DNA of 41,889 bases from Candidatus Limimorpha caballi (GCA_018064605.1 JAGHUX010000025.1:1-41889), one strand, 5' to 3'; positions 31,567-40,746 are shown, counted from the stretch's first letter. Program-made: numbers and translations. The notes: a model not told the origin generated them from the letters alone.

Positions 31567-32676
31567 TCACCGTCTTCCGCCGCCAGAGCGTACGCTTCCT
31601 CCGCCTCCTCCGCTGCGTGCGCCGCCAAAACTCCCTCCGCCGCTTCTGACCGAACCGCCTGTGACGTTGCCGAAGCTCCTCGTTGAACTTGAACTTCTTG
31701 TCGTTGTCGTCGTGCGGACGTCCCTGCCCGACGACGAATTGTCCCTGGTGTTGTGGACTGTTGTGCGCGAGACTGCGGAATTCTGTGGTCTGACGTATTC
31801 TGAGTTTGAGCGTGACTGTCGTGAGTCCTTGCCGTTGGCGACCCTTGTCGCGTTTGCTGCGTCGCGTTTGCTGCGTTCGTAAGACTGTTCAAGGCTTGCC
31901 GACACGGAGCGTCTCGTGGCCTGACTTGGTCTCGTGGCCTGTGTCGGGCGTGAGCCGGTCCTCACATCCGCTGTCGGGCGGCTGCCCGTCCTCACCGACG
32001 CCGGCCTTGTGCTTGACGCCGGTCTGGAGCTTGATGTCCTCGGGCCGTTTGCCACTGCGCTTGAGGTCGGTCTGCCGGCTCTGGCGTTGCCCGCCACTTG
32101 CAGCCCGCCGCCTGTATTCCCGCTTCTGCCTCCGTTGATGCCGCCGCCATAGCCTTTGTTGTGGTTCGAATGCGGGCGGTCCCAGGTGTGGTTATAGATG
32201 CCTGCGTAATGTGTGTGGTGGCAGCAATACGGATGCCACGGGTGCCACGGGCCCCACGGACTCCAGAATCCGCCGTGCCAGTACGTGCCGTACCACGGGT
32301 CGTAACCCCATCCGAAATACCACGACGGCATGTAGTATGGCCCGTAATACGGCCAGTAGCCCCAGCTGTAGTAAGGCCAGCCGAAACCCATGTCGAACCC
32401 GATGGTGAAGACGGCCTCGGGCGTGCTTTCCTCCACGATGTATATCGTGTCGGCGCCCGGCTCTTCCTTGTAATATTCCGAGTAGTCGTATTCCTTGTTG
32501 TCCCTTATCGCCGACGAGCCGAATCTTCCGTCGTCAGATGTCACAAGCGTCCCGTCCATCGCGGCGTGGTCGTCATACGGCGAATAATATGCGTCGTCGT
32601 TTACCAGCCCGCTGCTCGACGAACATGACGACAGCAGGGCTGACATCATGATTATCAATGCAAATGATTTCTTCAT
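31567..32676 (-). CDS. Low-complexity W/Y/P- and S/R/T-rich lipoprotein
   Basis: 369 residues from the ATG at 32676; lipoprotein signal with Cys18 (ALLSSCSSSS). Three zones: an acidic N-terminal zone (about 19-105); a Trp/Tyr/Pro/His-rich zone (about 110-185) with runs such as GWPYYSWGYWPYYGPYY; and a Ser/Arg/Thr/Gly-rich basic tail (about 190-369) with VRTGSRPTADVRTGSRPTQA-like repeats, ending in GGG-rich residues. The aromatic zone resembles surface low-complexity lipoproteins seen in Bacteroidota; no enzymatic domain. Shares a divergent promoter region with proS. Function unknown. Confidence 0.75.
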   Translation of the reverse strand: MKKSFALIIMMSALLSSCSSSSGLVNDDAYYSPYDDHAAMDGTLVTSDDGRFGSSAIRDNKEYDYSEYYKEEPGADTIYIVEESTPEAVFTIGFDMGFGWPYYSWGYWPYYGPYYMPSWYFGWGYDPWYGTYWHGGFWSPWGPWHPWHPYCCHHTHYAGIYNHTWDRPHSNHNKGYGGGINGGRSGNTGGGLQVAGNARAGRPTSSAVANGPRTSSSRPASSTRPASVRTGSRPTADVRTGSRPTQATRPSQATRRSVSASLEQSYERSKRDAANATRVANGKDSRQSRSNSEYVRPQNSAVSRTTVHNTRDNSSSGRDVRTTTTTRSSSSTRSFGNVTGGSVRSGGGSFGGARSGGGGGSVRSGGGRR

Positions 32677-32739
32677 GGCTTTATTTTTTTTGATTCGCCG
32701 ATTTTTAATTATTTTAAAAAAGCGTGCGAGAATTTTTTG

Positions 32740-32758
32740 TAATTTTGCGGCAAATATA
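32740..32758. promoter_or_regulatory. Closely packed divergent promoters for proS and lipoprotein
   Basis: Plus-strand -7 box TAATTTTG (32740-32747) faces proS; minus-strand box TATATTTG (32758-32751) faces the lipoprotein gene. Only three bases separate them, so polymerases would compete for the site. Confidence 0.6.
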
Positions 32759-32787
32759 CTAACAATTTTCATACCAAACAAAAAAAT

Positions 32788-34260
32788 ATGGCAAAAGAAA
32801 TAACAACACGTCAGGAAGATTATTCAAGATGGTACACTGACATCGTGAATAAGGCGGAACTCGCTGAGAATTCGGCGGTTAGAGGTTGTATGGTTATTAA
32901 GCCCTACGGATATGCGATCTGGGAGTTCATGCATGAGGCTCTCGACAAGATGTTCAAGGCGACAGGTCACGTCAATGCGTATTTCCCGCTTTTCATCCCG
33001 AAAAGTTTCTTCTCGAAAGAGGCGAGCCACGTCGAGGGCTTCGCGAAGGAATGCGCCGTCGTCACTCACTACCGTCTGATGAAAAACCCAGAGGGGCCGG
33101 GCGTCGTCGTCGATCCTGAGGCGAAACTCGAGGAGGAACTCATTGTGCGTCCTACCTCCGAGACCATCATCTGGGACACGTATCGCAACTGGATCAAGAG
33201 TTACCGCGACCTCCCGATATTGTGCAACCAATGGGCCAACGTGGTGCGCTGGGAGATGCGCACGCGTCTGTTCCTCCGCACGGCCGAGTTCCTCTGGCAG
33301 GAAGGCCACACCGCCCACGCCACACGCGAAGAGGCGATGGCTGAAGCCGAGAAGATGCTCGGTGTCTATGCCGACTTCGCCGAGAAATACATGGCGGTGC
33401 CCGTCATCCGCGGCATCAAGTCGGCCAACGAACGCTTCGCTGGCGCCGTCGAGACATTCTGCATCGAGGCCATGATGCAGGACGGCAAGGCCCTCCAGGC
33501 CGGGACGTCGCATTTCCTCGGACAGAACTTCGCCAAGGCCTTCGACGTGAAGTTCCTCAACAAAGAAAACAAACTCGAATACGTGTGGGCGACGTCATGG
33601 GGCGTCTCGACACGTCTCATGGGCGCACTCATCATGGCGCATTCCGACGACAACGGACTCGTGCTGCCTCCTAAGGTCGCCCCGATAGAAGTCGTCATCG
33701 TGCCTATCTACAAGACCGACGACCAGCAGCAGAACGTCCTCGACTACTGCGCCAAGATGAAGGAACGCCTTGAAGCTAAAGGCCTCAGGGTGAAGTTCGA
33801 CGACCGCGACACACAGAAGCCCGGCTTCAAGTTCGCCGAATGGGAGATGAAAGGCGTGCCGGTGCGCCTCGCAGCAGGCCCGCGCGATGTCGAGAACGGC
33901 ACCGTCGAGATCGCCCGCCGCGACACCCTGACGAAACAGGTCATCTCTGAACAGGAGATGGAAGAACATATCATCGGTCTCCTCGATGACATTCAGAACA
34001 GCCTGTACAACAGGGCTTTGGAATACCGCAAGGCTAACACGCACCGCGTCGATACTTGGGACGAGTTCAAGCAGGTCGTCGAGAACGGCGGCTTCGCCTA
34101 CGCCCACTGGGACGGTACCACGGAGACCGAACTCGCCATCAAGGAGGCGACGAAGGCCACGCTGCGCTGCATCCCGCTCGACGACGACCTCGAAGACGGC
34201 ACCGACCCGTTCTCCGGCAAACCGTCGAAGAGAAGAGTCATCTTCGCAAAAGCATACTAA
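32788..34260 (+). CDS. proS: Prolyl-tRNA synthetase (short, archaeal/eukaryote-like type)
   Basis: 490 residues. Class II aaRS without the bacterial editing insertion: [19 protein letters not shown] near 38, the motif 2 region [24 protein letters not shown] near 152-175, motif 3 [25 protein letters not shown] near 270-295, an anticodon-binding domain from about 300 ([12 protein letters not shown]), and a C-terminal zinc-site-like domain ending [10 protein letters not shown]. Charges tRNA-Pro with proline. Typical type for Bacteroidota. Its leader begins at a promoter shared back-to-back with the lipoprotein gene. Confidence 0.96.
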   Translation: MAKEITTRQEDYSRWYTDIVNKAELAENSAVRGCMVIKPYGYAIWEFMHEALDKMFKATGHVNAYFPLFIPKSFFSKEASHVEGFAKECAVVTHYRLMKNPEGPGVVVDPEAKLEEELIVRPTSETIIWDTYRNWIKSYRDLPILCNQWANVVRWEMRTRLFLRTAEFLWQEGHTAHATREEAMAEAEKMLGVYADFAEKYMAVPVIRGIKSANERFAGAVETFCIEAMMQDGKALQAGTSHFLGQNFAKAFDVKFLNKENKLEYVWATSWGVSTRLMGALIMAHSDDNGLVLPPKVAPIEVVIVPIYKTDDQQQNVLDYCAKMKERLEAKGLRVKFDDRDTQKPGFKFAEWEMKGVPVRLAAGPRDVENGTVEIARRDTLTKQVISEQEMEEHIIGLLDDIQNSLYNRALEYRKANTHRVDTWDEFKQVVENGGFAYAHWDGTTETELAIKEATKATLRCIPLDDDLEDGTDPFSGKPSKRRVIFAKAY

Positions 34261-34297
34261 TAAGTAGAAAGTTAGAAAGTTAAAAAGTTAGAAAGGT

Positions 34298-34351
34298 GAA
34301 AGTTGAAAGTGGCTGACGCAATCCATGATGCGCCAGCCACTTTCAACTTTC
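34298..34351. terminator. Long hairpin between proS and head-GIN gene
   Basis: 23-base arms, GAAAGTTGAAAGTGGCTG... (34298-34320) and its complement (34329-34351), with one unpaired base. AGAAAGTT repeats flank both sides (34261-34297, 34344-34380). Likely terminator for convergent genes, made from repeat DNA. Confidence 0.75.
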
Positions 34352-34364
34352 TAAACTTTATACT

Positions 34365-35117
34365 TTACAAACTTTCTACTCTTATCAGCCTGCCAACCGC
34401 CTTCTCGCCGTATTCCTCGGTTATGACATCCGGTTCACCTTTATAATATATGTTTCCGAAACGTTCTATGCGCGAATGCAGATGCTTGTTCGCTTTGACC
34501 CAGCAGTCGCCCGTGCCGATGTTGACGATTTTGACACTGTCGGTGTCAAGGTCCTCGGCGTGAACCAGGCCGAAGCTCTTTTTGTACAAGTCCAGGGAAC
34601 TGTTCCCTTCGCCCGTCAAACGCAGCAGGCTCGTGCCTCCGATGTATTCTACCTTGAGGCTGCTGCAGTTGTTTATCTCCATGAAAATGTCGCCGGAGCC
34701 TCCGTCAATGCAAATCAAATAAGGTGTGTCTTCGGCGTTGAACTGATTCACGGTGCGCAGCTCGCCGCTTGAACCGTATGTAATTTTCCGTATGTCCTTG
34801 AAATGCAATGTCACGTCGATGCGGTAGTCGTATGTGCGTATCCAGTCAATCTTGTTGTCGTTGCTGATCGTCAGGGTGTTGTCCGCGACCTCCGTCAGGA
34901 TGTTGTCGATGATGTTTTCTCCCGCCGCGACCTCGATGAAGCAGGAGTCGGACCTCACAAGCGTCACGTTGATGTTGTCGTTGACGACGAGTCCGCTGAA
35001 CGTCCCGACTTCTCTGTGCCGGACCACGGTCTCGCCGATTGACAGCGGCACTTTCTTGCATGAGGGCAGCAGCGTCAACGTTGCCAACAGTGCTATTATC
35101 AGTTGTTTGTGTTTCAT
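34365..35117 (-). CDS. Head-GIN (DUF2807) lipoprotein
   Basis: 250 residues; lipoprotein signal with Cys20 (LTLLPSCKK). The DUF2807/head-GIN pattern is clear: REVGTFSGLVVNDNINVTLVRSD near 34-57, then parallel beta-solenoid-like repeats (VEYIGGTSLLRLTGEGNSSLDLYKK, VKIVNIGTGDCWVKANKHL). Surface or periplasmic lipoprotein common in Bacteroidota, function unknown, sometimes described as putative adhesin. It starts one base after the stop of the PagL-like gene, so the two are co-transcribed. Confidence 0.87.
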   Translation of the reverse strand: MKHKQLIIALLATLTLLPSCKKVPLSIGETVVRHREVGTFSGLVVNDNINVTLVRSDSCFIEVAAGENIIDNILTEVADNTLTISNDNKIDWIRTYDYRIDVTLHFKDIRKITYGSSGELRTVNQFNAEDTPYLICIDGGSGDIFMEINNCSSLKVEYIGGTSLLRLTGEGNSSLDLYKKSFGLVHAEDLDTDSVKIVNIGTGDCWVKANKHLHSRIERFGNIYYKGEPDVITEEYGEKAVGRLIRVESL

Positions 35118-35118
35118 A

Positions 35119-36267
35119 TCAGTTGATTTTAAATCCGAATCCGAATCCGAGATAGTCAGCCCATCCCCAGTGTGTGGTAAGCCCGACGGCGAGGAAGAGG
35201 TGGTCGCTGATGTTCTGTTTCAGGCTCAGCTTTTGGTATATCCTGCCTCCGCTGAGTTCCTTGCCGCCCACGTGGTAGCCGAAGTTGAAAAGAAACGAAG
35301 TCGATTTCAGGGCAAGTTCGTATGCCACATTGACACCCGGTTTCAGTATTTCTATCTGCTTGTATTCCGTGTCTTTCAGCTCCATGATCGCCTCGTCGGT
35401 CATGTCATATACCAAGTCGATGCCGCCGCCTATTTTGCTTGACTGCGAGACGCGTTTCAGGACGTTCAGCTGCAAGTTGTAAACCGACCAGTGCCTGCCG
35501 TACCCCATGTACTCGTCGATGTCTTTGATTGAGTATAAAAACGAGACATACCAGGAGATGTTGTTGTTTTCCCAACTTTTAAATTGTTCGTTGTCAACGG
35601 TTTCAAGCGGCAGTCGCTCTTTGGGCTGTTCGAGGAAATACCTCCCGCTGAGTCCGAACTGCCATAGGTTGAGGCCGTTGTTCGGGCATCGTGAGCTGGC
35701 GTTCGACATGTGCGTCATGCCGGTGTACAGCGACAGCTGCGTGCGTCGAGAGACGGCCCGGCTGTATTCGAGGTTTATGCTGAAAAGCGCGTTGACGTGT
35801 GAGCCGAGGAATGTGTTCTTGGGGTTGTCGTGCGCGTCCCATTTCTTCGTGGCGTAGCCGACACCGACGCCGAGACGCGCATTCAACATGCTCTTCCTGC
35901 TTTTCAGGAAGTTGAAGCTCATGTAGGGGTACGCCCCGAAGATGCTCCCGATCTCGGGCATCCCGCCGACACCGGAGTAAATCACCGTGACGCCGACAGC
36001 GGGGTAGTTGAACAGCTGATGCCATGTCTTGCTTCCGTATGTGACATTCTGGATGCTCATCTCGAAAATGGGGAAGTGCGACTTGAAAATGTTCATCACC
36101 TGGTGGTGACATATCAAGAAAGACCAGCTCGTGCGCAACTCAATCTGCAAATTGTTGTCGCAAATCGTGTCGCCGCCTTCCGCCTGCGCTTTGCCTTCAC
36201 ATCTGAATGTCAATAAGATGGCGAATGACAATGCGAGAATGACGCTTTTTATAAATTTTCTTTCCAT
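35119..36267 (-). CDS. Acyloxyacyl hydrolase / PagL-like lipid A deacylase
   Basis: 382 residues from the ATG at 36267; signal peptide to about 27 (CEGKAQA). Matches Bacteroidota PagL-like barrels: an SIFGAYPYMSFNFLKSRKSML strand near 110-130, ARLGVGVGYATKKWD near 132-146, DNPKNTFLGSHVNALF near 148-163 and GMTHMSNASSRCPNNGLN near 182-199, in which His-x-Ser is the known PagL catalytic pair. Expected to sit in the outer membrane and remove an acyl chain from lipid A. Longer than PagL (about 170), with extra strands. Minus-strand -7 box TATCTTTG (36279-36272) lies only four bases before the ATG, so the mRNA may be leaderless or another promoter is used. Confidence 0.8.
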   Translation of the reverse strand: MERKFIKSVILALSFAILLTFRCEGKAQAEGGDTICDNNLQIELRTSWSFLICHHQVMNIFKSHFPIFEMSIQNVTYGSKTWHQLFNYPAVGVTVIYSGVGGMPEIGSIFGAYPYMSFNFLKSRKSMLNARLGVGVGYATKKWDAHDNPKNTFLGSHVNALFSINLEYSRAVSRRTQLSLYTGMTHMSNASSRCPNNGLNLWQFGLSGRYFLEQPKERLPLETVDNEQFKSWENNNISWYVSFLYSIKDIDEYMGYGRHWSVYNLQLNVLKRVSQSSKIGGGIDLVYDMTDEAIMELKDTEYKQIEILKPGVNVAYELALKSTSFLFNFGYHVGGKELSGGRIYQKLSLKQNISDHLFLAVGLTTHWGWADYLGFGFGFKIN

Positions 36268-36271
36268 GCCG

Positions 36272-36309
36272 CAAAGATACAATTTATATTTGCAAAATTT
36301 GTATTTTTG
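36272..36309. promoter_or_regulatory. Divergent promoter region, pagL-like gene and mazG
   Basis: Minus strand TATCTTTG (36279-36272); plus strand TATATTTG (36288-36295) and TATTTTTG (36302-36309). The plus box nearest mazG leaves a leader of under 10 bases before its ATG at 36324. Confidence 0.55.
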
Positions 36310-36323
36310 CAAAAATTTTAGAA

Positions 36324-37109
36324 ATGGATAAAAGACTTGAGGCCTTCAAACGGCTTTTAGACATCATGGACGACCTGCGCGCGGGCTGCCCGTGGGACAG
36401 GAAGCAGACCATCGAGAGTCTGCGTCATCTCACCATAGAGGAGACATTTGAATTGAGTGAGGCCATCATCGCATCTGACTATCAGGATGTCAGGAAAGAG
36501 CTCGGCGACCTGATAATGCACATCGTGTTCTATTCGAAGATTGCGGACGAGCGCGGGCTTTTCGACATCGCCGACGTCATCAACGGCATCTGCGACAAGC
36601 TCATCGTGCGTCATCCTCACATCTACGGGAACGAGAGGGTGGAGTCGGCGGAGGATGTTTTGCAGAACTGGGAGAAAATCAAGATTCAGAAGGAAGGCAA
36701 CCGCAGCGTCCTCGGCGGCGTGCCTGCCGGGTTGCCTCCGCTGCTGAAGGCGTACCGCATGACCGACAAGGCCTCCGGCGTCGGCTTCGACTGGGAGAAC
36801 GGTGACGACTGCTGGAAAAAAGTCCTTGAGGAGATGGACGAGCTTCAGGAGGAGGTGCGCAACGACGGCCCGAAGGAACGCAAGGACGAGGAACTCGGCG
36901 ACCTGCTCTTCGCGCTCGTCAACTATTCGCGTTTCATAAAGGTCAACGCCGACGACGCGCTCGAACACGCCAACGCGAAGTTCAAGAGACGCTTCACGTA
37001 CATGGAGGAACGCGCACGCGAGACGGGACGCAGCATTACTGAGATGTCGTCCGACGAAATGGAAGAGCTGTGGATGGAGGCGAAAAAAAGTGAAAAGATG
37101 AGAGATTAA
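36324..37109 (+). CDS. mazG: Nucleoside triphosphate pyrophosphohydrolase MazG
   Basis: 261 residues with the two tandem MazG domains. The N-terminal one: GCPWDRKQTIESLRHLTIEETFELSEAI (about 20-47) with EExxE metal ligands and ELGDLIMHIVFYSKIADE (about 60-77). The C-terminal one: EMDELQEEV (about 170) and ELGDLLFALVNYSRF (about 190-204) with FKRRFTYMEERA. Hydrolyses NTPs to NMP and pyrophosphate, thought to cleanse noncanonical nucleotides and modulate ppGpp. Monocistronic with a very short leader. Confidence 0.94.
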   Translation: MDKRLEAFKRLLDIMDDLRAGCPWDRKQTIESLRHLTIEETFELSEAIIASDYQDVRKELGDLIMHIVFYSKIADERGLFDIADVINGICDKLIVRHPHIYGNERVESAEDVLQNWEKIKIQKEGNRSVLGGVPAGLPPLLKAYRMTDKASGVGFDWENGDDCWKKVLEEMDELQEEVRNDGPKERKDEELGDLLFALVNYSRFIKVNADDALEHANAKFKRRFTYMEERARETGRSITEMSSDEMEELWMEAKKSEKMRD

Positions 37110-37147
37110 AGTTGAAAGGAAGGCTGACGCAGAAAATTAATTTATTT

Positions 37148-37178
37148 TTGTTACAAAATGAAATAATTTGTATTTTTG
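37148..37178 (+). promoter_or_regulatory. cdsA-psd promoter
   Basis: TTG (37148-37150), 20-base spacer, TATTTTTG (37171-37178), 22 bases before the cdsA ATG; consensus in all parts. Confidence 0.75.
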
Positions 37179-37200
37179 CGGTTCGTAATTTTATGAGTTA

Positions 37201-38064
37201 ATGAAAGAGATAACCAAGAGAACTGTTTTCGGGGGGCTGTGTGTGATTGTTGTCATAGGCAGTGTCCTGCTGGATTTCTGGGCTTTCGCCGCCGTGATGA
37301 CGGCTGTCGTCGCTCTCGGGACGCATGAGGTCTGCAAGTTGCTCCCCTCAAAATCACAGGGGGAAAATGGAGGAAGGAGATGCTGCGACAGCCTCGAATG
37401 CGGGACGCTGACTTATGTGCTCCTCGCATTTGCTGTCGCAACGGCCTTGCTCTTGGTCGAATTGCCGTTCCGACTCGTTGCCGGTCTGTTGTTCGCGCTG
37501 CCGATAGTTCTCATGCTCGTCCCATTTTTGATGGCGTTGTTCTCAAAGGAAAATTCATTTGTCGAAGTCGCGGGAAGCTGCTGGACGTCGCTGTTTTTCG
37601 TGGCTCTGCCGTGTTTCCTGATGCTATCCATGTGTCATGACTGTCCGCTCGGCACGGTCAACGGGAAGATGCTGGTGGTCATGCTCTTCGCCTTGATCTG
37701 GATAAACGACATATTCGCGTATCTCAGCGGGATGGCGTTCGGCGTGCACCCGCTTTTCAAACGTATCTCTCCGAAGAAGACCGTTGAAGGCAGTCTCGGC
37801 GGTTGCGCCATGACGATACTGGCGGCGTATCTCGTAAATCGTTTATGGCTTCACGCGACGGGCGACATCGAGATGATGGGTCTCGCTGCCGTCATCGTGG
37901 TTTCCGGCAGCCTCGGCGACCTCTGTGAGTCGATGCTCAAGCGTCAGGCCGGCGTGAAGGACTCAGGGAATGTCATCCCCGGGCACGGCGGCATCCTCGA
38001 CAGATTCGACGCGATGTTCTTTGCGGTGCCGTTTGCCTTCTGTTATTTTGCATTGGTGATTTAA
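37201..38064 (+). CDS. cdsA: Phosphatidate cytidylyltransferase
   Basis: 287 residues, about eight membrane segments. The family signature is at the C-terminal side: RISPKKTVEGSLGG (about 196-209) and GDLCESMLKRQAGVKDSGNVIPGHGGILDRFDAM (about 239-272), including the conserved S-x(3)-KR-x(4)-KD-x(3)-PGHGGxxDRxD with metal-binding Asp residues. Makes CDP-diacylglycerol at the inner membrane, precursor for PS/PE and cardiolipin. A basic Gly/Cys stretch (GENGGRRCCDS) near 56-66 sits in a cytoplasmic loop. Followed 12 bases later by psd, so the two form a phospholipid operon; pssA is not in the window. Confidence 0.95.
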   Translation: MKEITKRTVFGGLCVIVVIGSVLLDFWAFAAVMTAVVALGTHEVCKLLPSKSQGENGGRRCCDSLECGTLTYVLLAFAVATALLLVELPFRLVAGLLFALPIVLMLVPFLMALFSKENSFVEVAGSCWTSLFFVALPCFLMLSMCHDCPLGTVNGKMLVVMLFALIWINDIFAYLSGMAFGVHPLFKRISPKKTVEGSLGGCAMTILAAYLVNRLWLHATGDIEMMGLAAVIVVSGSLGDLCESMLKRQAGVKDSGNVIPGHGGILDRFDAMFFAVPFAFCYFALVI

Positions 38065-38076
38065 TGTTATTAATAT

Positions 38077-38745
38077 ATGTATATACACAAAAAAGGATAT
38101 AGCGTCATAGCGACAATAGCAACAGTAATCGTGTTGTTTGCCGTGCTGTTGAATTTTGTGTTCGACTGGACGCCGGGCATATCGGTACATGTCGGATCGA
38201 GTGTCATTGCGCTGATAATACTGATATGGTCGATAACGTTTTTCCGTGTCCCGACGAACAGGAAAATAACGCGGGAGGAGAATGCCGTGGTGTCGTCCGC
38301 CGACGGTGAGGTCGTCGCCATCGAGGAAGTGGAGGAGAAGGAGTATTTCCACGACAAACGCATACAGATTTCCGTGTTCATGTCGGCCTACGACGTTCAC
38401 GTCAACTGGTTCCCGATAAGCGGCGTGGTGAGTTATGTGAAATACCATCCCGGCAGGAAGATGTTCGCCATCAACCCGAAGTCGTCGGAGCTGAACGAGC
38501 GTAACTCTTTGGTCGTCAGAGATGAGAAGGGCAGGGAAGTGCTGTTCCGCCAGATTGCCGGCATCATGGCACGCCGCATCGTGTGCAACACCAAGGTCGG
38601 CGACAAGGCTGAAGTCGGCAAGGAGTTCGGGATGATAAAGTTCGGATCGCGCGTCGATTTCTTCCTTCCGGCAGGCTCGGATGTGCAGGTCGAACTCGGC
38701 GACGACATCACGGGGCAGGTGACCGTCCTCGCGTATCTGAAGTGA
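38077..38745 (+). CDS. psd: Phosphatidylserine decarboxylase (short, soluble-type family)
   Basis: 222 residues. Two N-terminal membrane segments (about 9-30 and 36-57). The catalytic part has FMSAYDVHVNWFPISG near 105-120 (conserved His), then KFGSRVDFFLP near 188-198, where Gly190-Ser191 is the self-cleavage site that turns Ser191 into the pyruvoyl group. Decarboxylates phosphatidylserine to phosphatidylethanolamine. It follows cdsA directly, consistent with a shared transcript. Confidence 0.94.
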   Translation: MYIHKKGYSVIATIATVIVLFAVLLNFVFDWTPGISVHVGSSVIALIILIWSITFFRVPTNRKITREENAVVSSADGEVVAIEEVEEKEYFHDKRIQISVFMSAYDVHVNWFPISGVVSYVKYHPGRKMFAINPKSSELNERNSLVVRDEKGREVLFRQIAGIMARRIVCNTKVGDKAEVGKEFGMIKFGSRVDFFLPAGSDVQVELGDDITGQVTVLAYLK

Positions 38746-38792
38746 ATAGAATTTTTTTTTCAAAAAAAACATTTCACTTTGTAAAAAATGTG

Positions 38793-38800
38793 TAAATTTG
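38793..38800 (+). promoter_or_regulatory. -7 box for the T9SS cargo gene
   Basis: TAAATTTG, about 48 bases before the ATG at 38849; no convincing -33 TTG. Confidence 0.5.
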
Positions 38801-38848
38801 CAACCTTGAAAATTAGTAAACTCAATGTTTAATTAAAATCACAAACAA

Positions 38849-40717
38849 ATGAAAAAAGTATCTTTACTCACAATGTTTGTCGCAATGATGTTATTCTGCG
38901 GCAATGCATTCGCACAGACAGTGCTCATCAATGATGACTTTGAGTCCTACACAGTTGGCAACAAGATTGCTGTTGAGGCTCAGGCAGCCGGCAACGACTG
39001 GTGGACAACATGGAGCAACAACCCGGGTTCAGCAGAAGACGGCGTCATCGCAACAGAAGGCGACACAAAATGCGGTCACCTCACGTACAACAACGACCAG
39101 GTACTTCTTTGCGGCGGTATCGAATCAGGCACTTACGACCTTGAGTTCGACATCTACATCCCACAGGGTAAGAACGGTTACTTCAACATCCTTCACAACT
39201 TCAACGGCGGCGCTTCAACATGGGCGATGCAGGCTTACCTCCACCTGACAAACAACGGTTCAGCCTCAACAGCAGCTCCTGGCCACGGCACAATCCACGC
39301 CGGCAGCAACGGCACAGCCGACATCCCAGCAGTCTATGACGAATGGATGCACTTCAGACTCCATGTGAATTCAGACACAGACGTCGCTGAATTCTTCTTC
39401 TCAACAGAGTCAAATCCTACAGAACAGAGCCTCTGCACATGGCAGTGGTCACTCGACAGCTTCGGCGAAAACACAGTTGGCCGCAAGCTCGATGCAATGA
39501 ATTTCTACCCGCCTGAGAACGCAGCAACATCAGAATACTATCTCGACAACTTCAAGCTCACGCAGATCGGTGAAGCGACAGCTCCTGTGATTGAGTTCGA
39601 CACAGACGAAATCGAGGCATACATCGCTGAAGACGAAGCTGACGCAGTTGACATCAACATCAGCAATGCAGAAGGCACATCAATTGCTGACTGGACAGCA
39701 TGGATTGACTTCGGTCAGGGAGAGGGTGGCTCAACAGCACCTGGTCAGATCCACTACGACGCAGAGCCGTCAGAGAACACATCACTCGTCGGCTTCCAGA
39801 TCGATGAACCTACACTCTGTGAAGTCGCAGCCATGATCCCTGGCTCGGCATACGCAGGCGCCGCGATGGGCACGAAGATCAGCAGCGTCCAGTACTATCT
39901 CGTCGAGTCAACATCAGGCCTCGGCATTGAAGCAGGCACACCTGTGACATTCCGCGTCTATGGTCAGGGTCTCAACGGCCAGCCGGGTGAAGTCCTCGCA
40001 GAAAAGGTCGTCCCTTACAACCAGATCAACACAATGGACTGGACAGTCGCCACATTCGACACACCAGTTGATCTGACAGGTTACAACGTATGGATTTCAG
40101 CAGAGTTCACACAGTCAGTTGATGGATATGCAATCGTGTTCGACGGTACAGCATACCAGCAGCATTCAGGCTACTACCGCTTCAACGGCGGCGGCGCCTT
40201 CAACTCACTCGGACCTGACAACATGAGCTCAGACTACGGCTGCCTCCACATCCGTGCAAACTTCATCGGCACACCGGTCCCTGCAACATGGGCGACACTC
40301 AGCAAGCCTGAAGGCTCAATGCCAATCGGTGGCACAGACGAGGTCACAGTCAATCTCAACACAATCGGTCTCTCAGCAGGCGAGAACATGGCGGCAGCCA
40401 TCGTCTTCAAGACAAACGATCCTGAAAATGAGGAAGTCATCATCCCTCTGACACTCCATGTTGACACAGACGCAGTCATCGAGAACGCAGAAGGCGCATA
40501 CAACGTCTATCCTAACCCGACAACAGGTGTCGTGGCAGTTGAAGGCGAGAACATCAGCGCAATCAGCATCTACAACGCAGCAGGTCAGTTGGTCAATGTC
40601 GTCCGCGCAAGCGAAAAGGCAACCATCGACATGAGCGTCTATGGCGCAGGAGTCTATTTCCTCAACATCATCGACAACGCAAACAACACAACAGTACAGC
40701 GCGTCGTCGTGAAGTAA
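38849..40717 (+). CDS. Secreted multidomain protein with type IX sorting domain
   Basis: 622 residues; signal peptide 1-22 (ending GNAFAQ). Residues 24-245 resemble a concanavalin-type lectin/glucanase jelly roll (DDFESYTVG start, YDLEFDIYIP, YYLDNFKLTQ). The middle (about 250-480) contains Gly/Thr-rich beta strands; about 485-545 is an Ig-like segment (WATLSKPEGSMPIGGTDEVTVNLNTIGL... IPLTLHV). The C-terminus from about 550 is a T9SS type A sorting domain: YNVYPNPTTGVVAVEG, ISIYNAAGQLV, GVYFLNI, QRVVVK. Expected to be exported across the outer membrane by the gliding/PorSS machinery and anchored at the surface. No catalytic residues identified. Codon use is unusually restricted (ACA for Thr, TCA for Ser dominate), suggesting high expression. 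Confidence 0.88.
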   Translation: MKKVSLLTMFVAMMLFCGNAFAQTVLINDDFESYTVGNKIAVEAQAAGNDWWTTWSNNPGSAEDGVIATEGDTKCGHLTYNNDQVLLCGGIESGTYDLEFDIYIPQGKNGYFNILHNFNGGASTWAMQAYLHLTNNGSASTAAPGHGTIHAGSNGTADIPAVYDEWMHFRLHVNSDTDVAEFFFSTESNPTEQSLCTWQWSLDSFGENTVGRKLDAMNFYPPENAATSEYYLDNFKLTQIGEATAPVIEFDTDEIEAYIAEDEADAVDINISNAEGTSIADWTAWIDFGQGEGGSTAPGQIHYDAEPSENTSLVGFQIDEPTLCEVAAMIPGSAYAGAAMGTKISSVQYYLVESTSGLGIEAGTPVTFRVYGQGLNGQPGEVLAEKVVPYNQINTMDWTVATFDTPVDLTGYNVWISAEFTQSVDGYAIVFDGTAYQQHSGYYRFNGGGAFNSLGPDNMSSDYGCLHIRANFIGTPVPATWATLSKPEGSMPIGGTDEVTVNLNTIGLSAGENMAAAIVFKTNDPENEEVIIPLTLHVDTDAVIENAEGAYNVYPNPTTGVVAVEGENISAISIYNAAGQLVNVVRASEKATIDMSVYGAGVYFLNIIDNANNTTVQRVVVK

Positions 40718-40746
40718 GAATTGAAAACATAATCGAGCAGAAAAAG

